The position numbers were made by a program, and so were the translations under genes. Shown in pieces: positions 33,067 through 42,559 of a stretch of DNA of 64,000 nt (position 1 is the stretch's first letter; each line of letters opens with the position of its first letter). Source of the stretch: Ostrinia nubilalis (lineage: Eukaryota > Arthropoda > Insecta > Lepidoptera > Crambidae); contig NC_087104.1 in assembly GCF_963855985.1 (NCBI RefSeq), positions 4,712,001-4,776,000 on the forward strand. The letters run 5' to 3'. The notes beneath the pieces were generated by a model that was not told where the DNA came from, searched no databases, and saw only the letters and a program-made list of their open reading frames with translations.

Positions 33067-34037
33067 TATGTTATAGTCAAACCTCGAAGTTCCGGCACTC
33101 CTAGGTTTGTCTAGTCAATCCTCAGGTCTGACTAGAAGTCTTAGTCAACGCCCAAACATTTCGGCCTTTGACTAAATAATGTTAGTCAAACCTAGGAGTA
33201 ACTAATTTGGTCAGACAAAGGTCGAAACTCAATTTAATGAAATCGGGGTTTGACTAGTCAAACCTCAATTAAGACTTTAAATTAAACTATACTTAATTCT
33301 GATCTCGAACTTTATTGCATAGGCGTTACGACGGTCGGTTTTCACGCGCACGCGCAGCTATCTCTTTAGGTGAAGGTACGAGTAACTAAACTTATACAAT
33401 AGAGGTTGGTTGTCAGTGTTTCTAGATCGATCTTGATTAATTACTAATTTTTAGGGTTCTGTTACCTTAAAGGATAAAAAGTTTTGACCCTATTATTATG
33501 ACTTCGCTAAATGTTGTCTGTCACCAGGCTCGTACCTCATGAATCATTCACTTTAAAAATAAATAATTCAATAAAATTCTTAATTATTTAAGGGCATAAT
33601 ACAGCAAACGTGACTTGTTGCAGTTTTTTACTTGATATTAATTAAAACGTAAGCAGGTGAACCCCTGAAATATTCACATAATTTTAGTTGCATTTTAAAA
33701 ATAAATCATAAAATTAATATTTAAGGGGGCTCCCATACAACAAAAGAGTCGCACGGAACCCTTTGTGAGCGAATCCGACTCACACATGGCTGGTTTTCTA
33801 TTTGCCGTCTACTTTTGACCGAGTCTGTCAGTCGTTTCTAGGATTGACTAGGCAAAGCACGAAACAGATTATTTTAGTTTCGATGTTTGACTGAACCGTT
33901 TAGGCACTTCTAGGTTTGACTTAGTCAAAGGCCGAAATAAGAATTTACTTCGGGGTTTGCCTGAAGGCCTTGGTCAAACCTAGGATAGACCAGTCATTCC
34001 GCGAAGAGACTGCATATCGACCTTTGACTATGACATA
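33067..34037. mobile_element. TIR element with GTCAAACCTAGG subterminal repeats (971 bp)
   Basis: Terminal inverted repeats TATGTTATAGTCAAA / TTTGACTATGACATA (one mismatch in 15). Both subterminal regions carry many copies of AGTCAAACCT(AGGA) in both orientations. About 33445-33800 is a separate repeat inside it. It directly abuts the end of element E. Confidence 0.6.
33445..33800 (+). repeat. Lepidopteran interspersed repeat (TTTTTAGGGTTC ... GGCTGGTTTT)
   Basis: Starts TTTTTAGGGTTCTGTTACC and ends with GGGGGCTCCCATACAACA, GCACGGAACCCTTTGTGAGC and CACACATGGCTGGTTTT, a widespread lepidopteran repeat whose class I cannot fix. It lies inside the TIR element at 33067-34037. A second head fragment (TTTTTAGGGTTCCCTACTCA) is at 41637. 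Confidence 0.5.
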
Positions 34038-35518
34038 TACTTAAACTAAGTGTATAAGAAAATAACTATTTTTCAAAATTACACCATTTTCCCGGAACAT
34101 CGATAAAAACATTTCACAGAAAAATCTTCGTCATTCCCTCCATAATTCCTGAGTATTCAATGTGAGATTCAATGAGACCTTTCTTACCTTAATAAATTCA
34201 CTTGATCGCTTAACCAACGCCTTGTTATCATGTTAGGCTTTTCATTCTGATTTTTTTCTTCCACTTTTCTAAGAACTAAACATTTAGAAAATAAAAACAG
34301 AGGATTTATGTGTTCTACCTTTGTCAATGAAATAAAAACGAAAGACATTTATTTCAGATTCATTTACCCATTACCTACAAAACACACTTAACGCTAGATT
34401 CATGTAATTGTCTAAATATAAAAATCCAACAAAAAAGACTTGAAACCAAAACGATTTTTGAGTAAATATGCACCTCAGTTTTACTAGAATTGTAATACCT
34501 AATTAAACAATAAAGTCGCCGGACGTTCGAGTAAGAGCAGATTACGAAAAAAGCATGATCTTGCCAAAATACAAAGGCTTTACAGTCATAATACTCACTA
34601 CTTGATCGTATTCTATACGATAATTGTTATAAACTCAGAGGGGAAATGTCCTGTTAAGATATCCAGACCATTACTTTATATGGCAGAAATATTCACGATA
34701 CGGTTTTATTCAAATCTGAACCTTACTGGAATAAATTAAAATCTAATAATTTCGTAGAATTTGAATTTCTGATGACTATAGAAAGCAGAATCCATTGTAT
34801 GTACAGCGACGGGGGACCGCAGCGCTCATTATACGTGATTTTGCACTGAATTTAAGTTGTAGAACTAACGCTTTGTATGCTTTATGAAATTTAGAAATTC
34901 AGCAATAATAGGGTGTGATTTTTGCTGAAAATCTTGTCCGTAACTAGGTTTTCAGGTTGACTTGTCGAGGAGAATATGGGATTGAACAAAATTTTACAAA
35001 AAAAAACCTCAGTAAGTATTAGACATTAGTGTCGTGTAATTTACGTTGAATTCAACCAAAAAGGAATTCTGTTCAAGCCACACAAAGACCCAAAATCAGT
35101 TGAAAAGGAAAATTGCGTAAAAATAGCGAGATTCACAAATTATTCATAATGCTTGTTTAATCTCATCTGTGTATGGCTGGAATTTCCATTTTTAGATATT
35201 TTTCTCTCTTTTGCCTTTTCGAATCTCAAAATTTGCTGTACTTATTTAGAATACAAAAAAGGAAAATGTACCTAATCCTCTAAATTATTATACCTATTGT
35301 TCGTTCGTTATCGTCTATTTATACTTTTGTTTACATTTCCCTTGTCTCCTAACGACCAAGTTAAATATCCCTCGCGTTTTGGATAAAATTTATTGTAAAT
35401 AAACTCCAAATGACCAGAAAAGGGAGGAACATTCCGTTTTGACGTTTTGCAGTGAATTTAAAGATTTGCCGCGAATACAATCTTTCAAGAAGAGAGTGTA
35501 CCTACTTATACATACCTT
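34038..35518. other. No recognisable feature
   Basis: About 1.5 kb of AT-rich sequence without a convincing ORF, repeat or RNA gene. Confidence 0.35.
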
Positions 35519-35803
35519 TAAGGCCGGCAACGCATTTGTAACTCCCACGGGGCTGCGGGTGTCTAACGCCCGTATTCACAAACATTACTATGAGGTCTCA
35601 CAGTGCGCGTGGACGCACAGGGTGACACACGAACCAATCACAGAGCTCTATTCAACGCTGTGCGTTTGCTGCTTCACTTTGTATAGGTAAGCATCTATTG
35701 TGAATACGGGCGTAGGTATGTGTCTTTTATAAAAACGGCGGTAATCACTTACCATCAGGTGATAAGTCTAGGTACTTATTTGCCCCCTGTCCCATAAAAA
35801 AAA
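35519..35803 (+). mobile_element. Retroposon-like 3' end (CCGGCAACGCATTTGTAACT ... poly-A), interrupted
   Basis: 35519-35565 and about 35714-35803 read as a common lepidopteran retroposon tail: AAGGCCGGCAACGCATTTGT, then GCGGTAATCACTTACCATCA, GGTGATAAG and a CCCATAAAAAAAA end. It is split by a CCCGTATTCACAAAC MITE at 35566-35713. A reverse-oriented piece of the same family is at 59562-59600. Confidence 0.6.
35566..35713. mobile_element. CCCGTATTCACAAAC MITE, copy 4
   Basis: Intact copy: ACGCCCGTATTCACAAACAT at the left, TGTGAATACGGGCGTA at the right, with the conserved GTCTCACAGTGCGCGTGGAC and CTCTATTCAACGCTGTGCGT between. Nested in the retroposon-like tail. Confidence 0.78.
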
Positions 35804-35963
35804 AGAATAGACCACTTCCAAACTAGTTCACAATCATGGCATCGTGCTATTTTCACGTAATTTGTGAAAATGTGAATTAATATGAAATCGATCCCCTGAT
35901 CGATATTTCAGTTGGTAGATTAACTTTTACAAGGCAATTTTTTTTACGAAAATTTGTTTAAGA

Positions 35964-36170
35964 TCTATTTCAGGTTCTGGAGTGGAGGCCGCGTACCGGA
36001 AAACGCAGCGTGGGACTTCCACCCACAAGTTGGACTGACGACTTCATAAATGTAGCAGGAAGGCGTTGGACACAGGCCGCTACCAATGATCAACATGGAA
36101 ATCATTGGGGGAGGCCATGTCCAGTAGTGGACGTCCTATGGCTAAATGATGATGATGAATAATAATTTCA
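35964..36170 (+). mobile_element. Non-LTR retrotransposon 3' tail (fragment)
   Basis: Codes for degraded C-terminal residues (VLEWRPRTGKRSVGLPPTSW-like reading from 35970), then GGGGGAGGCCATGTCCAGTA and an ATGATGATGA tail. 5' truncated insertion. Confidence 0.7.
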
Positions 36171-36534
36171 TACTACAGTTTAGTTACTTATTCAGTTGTA
36201 TTCTCCATTTTATCTTAATAGGGAATCACATGGACGAGTCTGACCGTCCATCTATTGAACATCCATTAATGAAATCTAGAAAATAGCATATAAATATTTT
36301 GGATAAATTGCCAGCAATGTCAGACCTTAGCAAAATGGTTTAGAAGAAAGTCGTGAATCTGGAAAAAGCAATGCCCAATAAAAGTGGTAAACTACTTATG
36401 AATAATGTTGTAGTTATTTACTATTGTATCTGTCAATACCTAAATGTGAAAATCCATCACAGCTCCACTCGTGCTGTGCCTCTGTGTCAAATAAAATCTA
36501 ACATCATGAGTATTTGTGTGTGTAAGTAAATATA

Positions 36535-36878
36535 CAGGGTGGAAATGATAAGTGATCCACTCTATTATTTCTAAACTATAATTTCTAAAATATCGAAAAC
36601 CTGTTATAAGAATGCAATTTACGAGAACACATTTTTTAACACTTCTAATATTGTTCGAAGTGGCATCCTTCATGTATGGAAGCTGGAAACGTTAAATTTT
36701 CGGATAGATTCAGTATTTTGTAACCTAGTACTGATACTGTTTGATAGAACTCGTGAAGCAGTTTCAGGACCAGTATCATTCACCAGTTTCAGGATCAGTA
36801 ACCAGTTTTTCGATAATCTTGTGTAGTTTAAAAATTATCGAGTGATCACTTTATCCTTTCCTTATCTTTTCCACCCTG
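36535..36878. mobile_element. CAGGGTGG palindromic element F (344 bp), TA target site
   Basis: CAGGGTGGAAATGATAAGTG at the left and TCTTTTCCACCCTG at the right, flanked by TA. Interior shares TATTTCTAAACTATA, GGAAGCTGGAAACGTT and CAGTAACCAGTTTTTCGATA with element C, of which it is a shorter, more diverged relative. Confidence 0.75.
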
Positions 36879-37230
36879 TATAAAAGTATAGAAGAAAATA
36901 TATACCAAGATATGTAATAAAAGGAAAACCAATATTTGAGAATAACAGCGCTCATTTTCCGAAACCTTCGGACTTGTACAGTCAATAACAATTATAATAT
37001 TCGTAGATAATACCGGTATTGCCTATAACCGTCAATTTTCAGCCATAAACATGATTTACAGGCCATAGAGTAACGTTTTATGATATGAGAATGATACATT
37101 AATCAATTTATGTGTTTATCATCGCAGTTTATCACAAGGTATTATAGTTAGGTAATTTTAAAGCTATCGATAGATAAAGCTTTATGGGTTACATTCTGCC
37201 TTCCAATTCCAAAAATCGCTTAGGTAAGTA
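36879..37230. other. No recognisable feature
   Basis: AT-rich non-coding sequence. Confidence 0.3.
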
Positions 37231-37336
37231 TGAAAAAATTAAGGCTAACAACATTAAAACATGTTCAATGATAAAAAAAATATTGAAAAAATTAAGGCTA
37301 ACAACATTAAAACATGTTCAATGATAAAAGAAATAT
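37231..37336 (+). repeat. 53-bp tandem duplication
   Basis: Two head-to-tail copies (37231-37283 and 37284-37336) of a unit starting TGAAAAAATTAAGGCTAACA; I see a single difference (AAAAAAAAT versus AAAAGAAAT). Local duplication, no function inferred. Confidence 0.85.
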
Positions 37337-37547
37337 TGAAAAATTCATTGAAAAAAAGCAGCATTAAATATTAAAAAAATGTTTTCTTTACGTAAATCGA
37401 TTAAGTTACTGATTCTGAGTCACTAGTAAAAATTTGGATACTAATTGCAAAGTCACCCTGTATATGCATCCGCATGCCAAAATCCGCATCACAGGAAAAA
37501 GGCACTTTTTATGTATTTTCAGTACCCGTATACCCGTCTACGTAACT

Positions 37548-37583
37548 TATAAAGTAAGGGCGTTATTCCGCCCTTACTTTATA
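37548..37583. repeat. Perfect 15-bp hairpin, 6-nt loop
   Basis: TATAAAGTAAGGGCG at 37548-37562, loop TTATTC, and the exact complement CGCCCTTACTTTATA at 37569-37583. Stand-alone inverted repeat in non-coding sequence. Confidence 0.8.
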
Positions 37584-37851
37584 TTCCGTAGAGCCAGAAC
37601 GGAAGCCATAAGTTATCTTTGCCTGCTCATGACTGTTTGGGGTCTGTCCTAGTTTTGATAAAACGTCCTCACATTTTATTTACATTGACCTATGCACCTC
37701 CCATTCGTCGTTCCTTTTTTGTGGTTCCCACTTATAAATTAGATTTTTTTTACCGTTAACTAATCAAAGAAATGTTCATTCTAGCCCTATAAATCTTTAT
37801 TGGTTTTCTAAGTACATGTCTAGCTTTTTGTTATTGATGTCGTAGTTTTAT

Positions 37852-37965
37852 GTCCGTTTTCACCATCAATCTCTAATTTTTAAGTGACCCCTATGATGAC
37901 ACTTAACATGAATTTGGTGTCATAGGGGTCACTTAAAAAGTAGGGATTGATGGTGAAAACGGGCA
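37852..37965. mobile_element. Short palindromic MITE (114 bp)
   Basis: GTCCGTTTTCACCATCAATC and the complement GATTGATGGTGAAAACGGGC bound it; the arms continue through AAGTGACCCCTATGA / TCATAGGGGTCACTT with a loop of about 20 bases. Non-coding. Confidence 0.75.
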
Positions 37966-38382
37966 TTAATTTCGTAGTTTCGTATTTCGACCTATAAAAG
38001 TTATCTCAACGATTGTGGTATAATTTACCCATTGGGATATGGTTTAAAGTTCTTGGCATTCGCGGTTTGGATTTTAAAATCTTATATCTTAGGTAAGAAC
38101 ATAAACCATAAAGCTATGTAAAAAAAATACCTAATTACCTATCTACTTTACTCAACTCGAGGTTGATAACGACATGGATAGATACGCTCTAATTGCGAAA
38201 TTGCTTGTTGTTTTACTAATCATTTCCAAAATATTTATAATACGAGCGTGTATTTTTACCCTAATGAATTCTCATTTCCTTTGCATGTATACCGGCCCTA
38301 TTGACTTGGCAGTTTGCCAAGTTGCTATAATGTTTATAGCACATGGGCGAGCCTATCCTATAACGTAAACTATTGACTCTTA

Positions 38383-38500
38383 CGCTGGATTGCACCATCT
38401 TACTTTAACAGTAACTATAACATTAATCGATGTTTTTTGTATGTAATTTGACAGATTTTTGACGTTTGTTAAAGTCATAGTAAGATGGTGAAACCCAGCC
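38383..38500. mobile_element. GGCTGRGTTGCACCA MITE, copy 4 (inverted)
   Basis: Left CGCTGGATTGCACCATCTTA, right TAAGATGGTGAAACCCAGCC, with TTA duplicated on both sides. The internal core is in reverse orientation relative to copies 2 and 6 (TTGACAGATTTTTGACGTTTG). Confidence 0.8.
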
Positions 38501-38503
38501 TTA

Positions 38504-39647
38504 TTCTAAAGCGCTAAGATTCATATAAACCGAATGACACTGGATGAATGATGGTGTGTTGAATACGGGACTTCAAAGAAATGTTTCTGTTTGTAGCAGA
38601 ATTTCAACATTTGGTTCGAATTTGTAGACTTGATGACCTTATTTTAGATTAAAGTACTTACTTAGATATCCATCCCAGTTTTCACAAGCTATAACTTTCT
38701 TTAAGATCTAAAGAAAAAGCAGGAATTTAAAAGAAAAGTGTTAAATAAAATTACTACAAAATAATAGAGACTGTCCGTCTGTACTATGTCCGAGACCGTC
38801 TGTACTATGTCCGAGACCGTCTGTACTATGATCAGGAAGTTAGACGGGTCTTACTAAACTGGTTGAGATATTAAACTGCTGTCCAACATGCTTATTTGTT
38901 GCCTGCCAGTAACCAGTGCATATTTTTTTCTTAAAAGTTACTTAAACCTTTGTTTTGTCTCCTGTCATCATCTTTGCACTGGAGGGAAGTCGAACCTTAA
39001 CTTTGAACTCCTATATTCTTCTGATTAATTTCGTTGTCCAAAGATAGTTTAACTTTCCCCTTGACAAACTTACGTTCACTGGTTGGGTTTTTTTTTGGCG
39101 GTCAAGTTGCAGATCCTGGCTACACAGGAGTTGCAGCGGTGGGAACGAAAGGTGGGAATAGTCCCGTTTGGATAACTGCAAGTGTTTTGTTCACTAGATA
39201 GTGTACCTCAAGCATCTAGTTAATAAAACAATTAATCCTGCTTTTCGCATTTAACCTCAAGCTGAATGTAAACCGCAATCGGACGTATGTAAATCAACTA
39301 ACTTAATTAATCTTCTTTACCCATTTTATGTCATTAATAACTGTGTCAATAGATTTAGGAAATAGGATTGAAGTTAAATTGTGATGTAAATAAGGGAATT
39401 TAAACTTACCAAACTTTGTGGTCGACCTTTTATGGGTTTAATAGTATCTTCTCGGAGATACTGTCATAGTCAAATGAAGCTTTAGCCACTCTACAGCTAA
39501 ATAAAAGCCCAAATGTTCAGCATACCACTTTATGACGTCAGAAATGTACTTAATCTTTCGATCTAACATACCTACTTACACAGACAGACATTACAGAGCA
39601 TGACCCATGCTGAGCGGTGTCCAATTTTGGTTCTGAATACTTGTACA
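38504..39647. other. Non-coding stretch with a short tandem repeat
   Basis: No gene recognised apart from the tandem repeat at 38775-38837. The ORF ending at 38368 just upstream is AT-rich and has no supporting signal. Confidence 0.35.
38775..38837 (+). repeat. Three tandem 21-bp units
   Basis: Unit CCGTCTGTACTATGTCCGAGA repeated at 38775, 38796 and 38817; the last differs in its final bases. Minisatellite-like. Confidence 0.85.
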
Positions 39648-39910
39648 ACATCATCATCATCATTTCAGCTATAGGACGTCCACTGCTGAACATAGGCCTC
39701 CCCCAATGCTTTCCACGTTGATCGATTGGTAGCGGCCTGCGTCCAGCGCTTCCCTGCTACCTTTACGATGTCGTCGGTCCACCTTGTAGGTGGACGTCTC
39801 ACGCTGCGTTTTCCGGTACGCGGCCTCCATTTCAGAACCTTGCTGCCCCATCGGCCGTCAGTTCTGCGTACTATGTGCCCTGCCCATTGCCACTTTAGCT
39901 TGCTAATCCG
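39648..39910 (-). mobile_element. Non-LTR retrotransposon 3' end (fragment)
   Basis: Minus-strand tail: CATCATCATCATCATTTCAG, then GGACGTCCACTGCTGAACAT, GGCCTCCCCCAATGC, GTCGGTCCACCTTGTAGGTG and GTTTTCCGGTACGCGGCCTC, extending further 5' than most copies (to TGTGCCCTGCCCATTGCCAC). Frames are degraded. Confidence 0.72.
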
Positions 39911-41133
39911 TACTTAATTACTTGTACATATCTGTGTTGTTGTTGTTGTTAAGTTGGAACCAAAATAAATATTTTTCTTACTTGTATAGAAAGGTTAATT
40001 CAATCGCATGTCCAATCGGTCAGTAATAGGTCTCCGAAATCTCAATCAAGTCCCTCGTTCATCGGGCGGATTAACGTACGGTTTGCTTACCGGCTCAACC
40101 CTGTAGTGATGACTTATCTATTATTGTAATGTTTAGCTTACTTATTAACTTTAGATCTGATTTTATTTTTCCAACTGTACGCATACGGATCAAAACAGCA
40201 TACTGTAAATGATCCAATCCCTGCAATATTGTAGTCTGAGTTATAAAGTCTGACCCTGTATTTGAAATCCAAATCCATGGGTGGATTATAAGGTGCAATG
40301 TGCATAGTCTGTTCATCTATGGCATTAAATTGATTGTGTATCCGAAGAAAATATTGTTAGCAACTCGCAAACATCTGTTGCTTTGAACGTTTTTCAGGTA
40401 CTTATTTACCCGTTTGAAAGTACATTGTACTTAGGTACATCATTAGTTACGCGTGACATAATTATTGGAATAAGAAAAAATGTACACAAATATTCGTAGA
40501 TTCCGTTTCTTTGTATTTGCGATTGCGATCTTCTTTCATCTTTATTACTTCCAGATACGTATTTATTTTCATTTTGATTTTCCCTTGTCGCTACATCTTT
40601 CTTATACTGCTTTTAAAAGTATGATTATACTTAACTTACCTACTTGTAAATGTGTTGATACCATTTGAAATTATATTTTTTTTATTAATTTTGAACAATC
40701 ATAGATTACATCTGCATCCCCTGGATGAGATTGTTTCTCGAAACAGCTACGACACAAAAACTAAACACAGACCGCAAAATCTGTCAGTTCTAAGTATTAC
40801 CTAATTACGAGGCTTGCGATCCATTCATGCCTCTAATAAATAAAATTATCTTCCCCAGCCACTCGGTAAAGATGTCCCGGTCCCCCGTTACTCATAATTA
40901 CAGTAGCCCAACCACTGAAACGGTTTACCCTAACCATTCCTAGCTTAGTCAATTTACATGATAAAAAGCAAACCCGCAATATTGTCGTGAACACAAAAGT
41001 ACGTCGAGTTAGCGGACGCTCGTATAATTTACGACGGGTAAAAATACAGCAGGACATGACAAATTACCCCAATCTTTGGGACAAAAAACACACATTTCAC
41101 AGTCGCATCGTCATAGAAGATTATTGACTAAGA
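39911..41133. other. No recognisable feature
   Basis: AT-rich non-coding sequence. The ORF at 40480-40668 (hydrophobic, AT-rich codons) has no supporting signal and is not called. Confidence 0.35.
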
Positions 41134-41377
41134 GCTAGTGAACTCCAGAGTCTGGAGTAGTGGAGTTTTACTAGTAACGTAGGTCTGGAGTCCAGACCTA
41201 CGTTATTTTATAAAAGCTGAATGAAAGTTTGTCAGTTCATGATCCCAACATAGGTAAAACGTTTGCATCATGCAGTTTGGGTAATCGCGGCTTTGTCGAC
41301 GTTCTTACCTATGTTGGGAGCATGCGCTGACAGACTTTCAGATTTTCTAAATTAACGTAGGCCTGGCGTTCACTAGC
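41134..41377. mobile_element. MITE-like composite palindrome
   Basis: Outer ends GCTAGTGAACTCCAG / CTGGCGTTCACTAGC. Inside are a perfect 15-bp hairpin with a one-base loop (TAACGTAGGTCTGGA at 41175-41189, complement at 41191-41205) and a larger inverted pair (GATCCCAACATAGGTAA / TTACCTATGTTGGGAGC). Non-coding. Confidence 0.6.
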
Positions 41378-42335
41378 TTCTAGTCTATTAGGTTTCAGAA
41401 TCGGGTAGTAAATGAAACAAAAGTTGTGTATTTATATGAGTAACAAAATAAACTGTATAATCAAGAAATTACATTTAATTTCCTTGAGTCCAGTTTTAAA
41501 GCACAAATCAAAAATATACGTCATAATTAAATTAGTAATACATTGAACAATTATTTTATTTTGTTGCGAAGCATAAATTTATTTCTTCAATTTACACTTC
41601 TTGACACACTTTGCCTAAAGGCGTCATACTAAGCTTTTTAGGGTTCCCTACTCAAAGGGTAAAAACGGGACCCTATTTTTATTGTATCTTGAGAGCAATG
41701 TTAATTTCATTATTGTTTATCAATCAGACGGACATTCTTTTATTTTACTCGCATCAACATTTTGCAATCGACGCCATAATTGTATCTTAATTTTAGACAT
41801 TTTATACAATTTTCCTTATTTATAAACATTCATAATTTCCAATTGTACAGGGCTTCTCAAACAATGCCAATATTAGCATTCGAAGATTAATTTGTCACCA
41901 TTAAAAAGTGAAAACAATTTTCTTGCTGTCAAGCAGCGCAGCTGGATTTACGTAGGTGCCTGATAGATTTAATAATAATATAAAAATCTTTATCATAAAG
42001 ATTCAGAACGGCACCAATTTCCTGCTTGTCATATACAATAGTCGAGCATTATCTAGGATGAAAGCTTTATACGATAACAAGATACGTATAAAGAATCAAC
42101 ATCTGCATGTTCCACATCTTGAAAACCGTCTCTTTATCTTAAAAGTCTTTAAACGATAACATTGGCCTCTTTGAACAAAAAAAACAAACTGACTGTGATG
42201 TCAAATACATCACAGACATTGTTCGCTCTCTCTGCCTTCTCCTAGAAGTCCAGGATGCAATGTATCACACATTGATCGGAAAATTCGGAAACTTCACAAA
42301 AAATGCTGCGTCACACTTCTGCGACACTTTTTTAG
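41378..42335. other. Downstream flank of the GPCR gene
   Basis: Non-coding; should contain the 3' UTR of the minus-strand receptor gene. I could not fix a poly(A) signal. TTTATT (minus-strand AATAAA) occurs near 41554, but it is too distant to assign confidently. A repeat head fragment lies at 41637-41690. Confidence 0.35.
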
Positions 42336-42559
42336 TCACACGTAAGTCGTCTGCAGTTCTGTGGTGGAACTTGCTCTTGGTGTAGGAGCACACCTATTCC
42401 TGATCATGTGCCCGAAAGTGGTTCTGAACTGGCGGGACATGGAGCAGTAGAGGACGAAGTTGATGGCCCCGTTGAGGAGGGCCAGTGCATCCATCATCTC
42501 CCCGAAGAGATCGTAGCAACGCTTGAAGAAGCAACGCCCGAGCACTCCGCTTAGAAGAC
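42336..42559 (-). CDS. GPCR exon 7: TM7 and C-terminal tail
   Basis: 224 nt; acceptor TTTGTTCCAG|GTCTT, stop TGA 42338-42336. Encodes GLLSGVLG, TM7 (MMDALALLNGAINFVLY) and a short tail with CSMSRQFRTTF, several Ser/Thr and a terminal TELQTTYV that looks like a PDZ-type C-terminus (inference). Confidence 0.92.

Noticed and set aside
38174..38368. 64-codon ORF with an ATG and a hydrophobic N-terminus
   Set aside because: AT-rich codons, no promoter or poly(A) arrangement, no recognisable domain; hydrophobic frames are expected by chance in such sequence.
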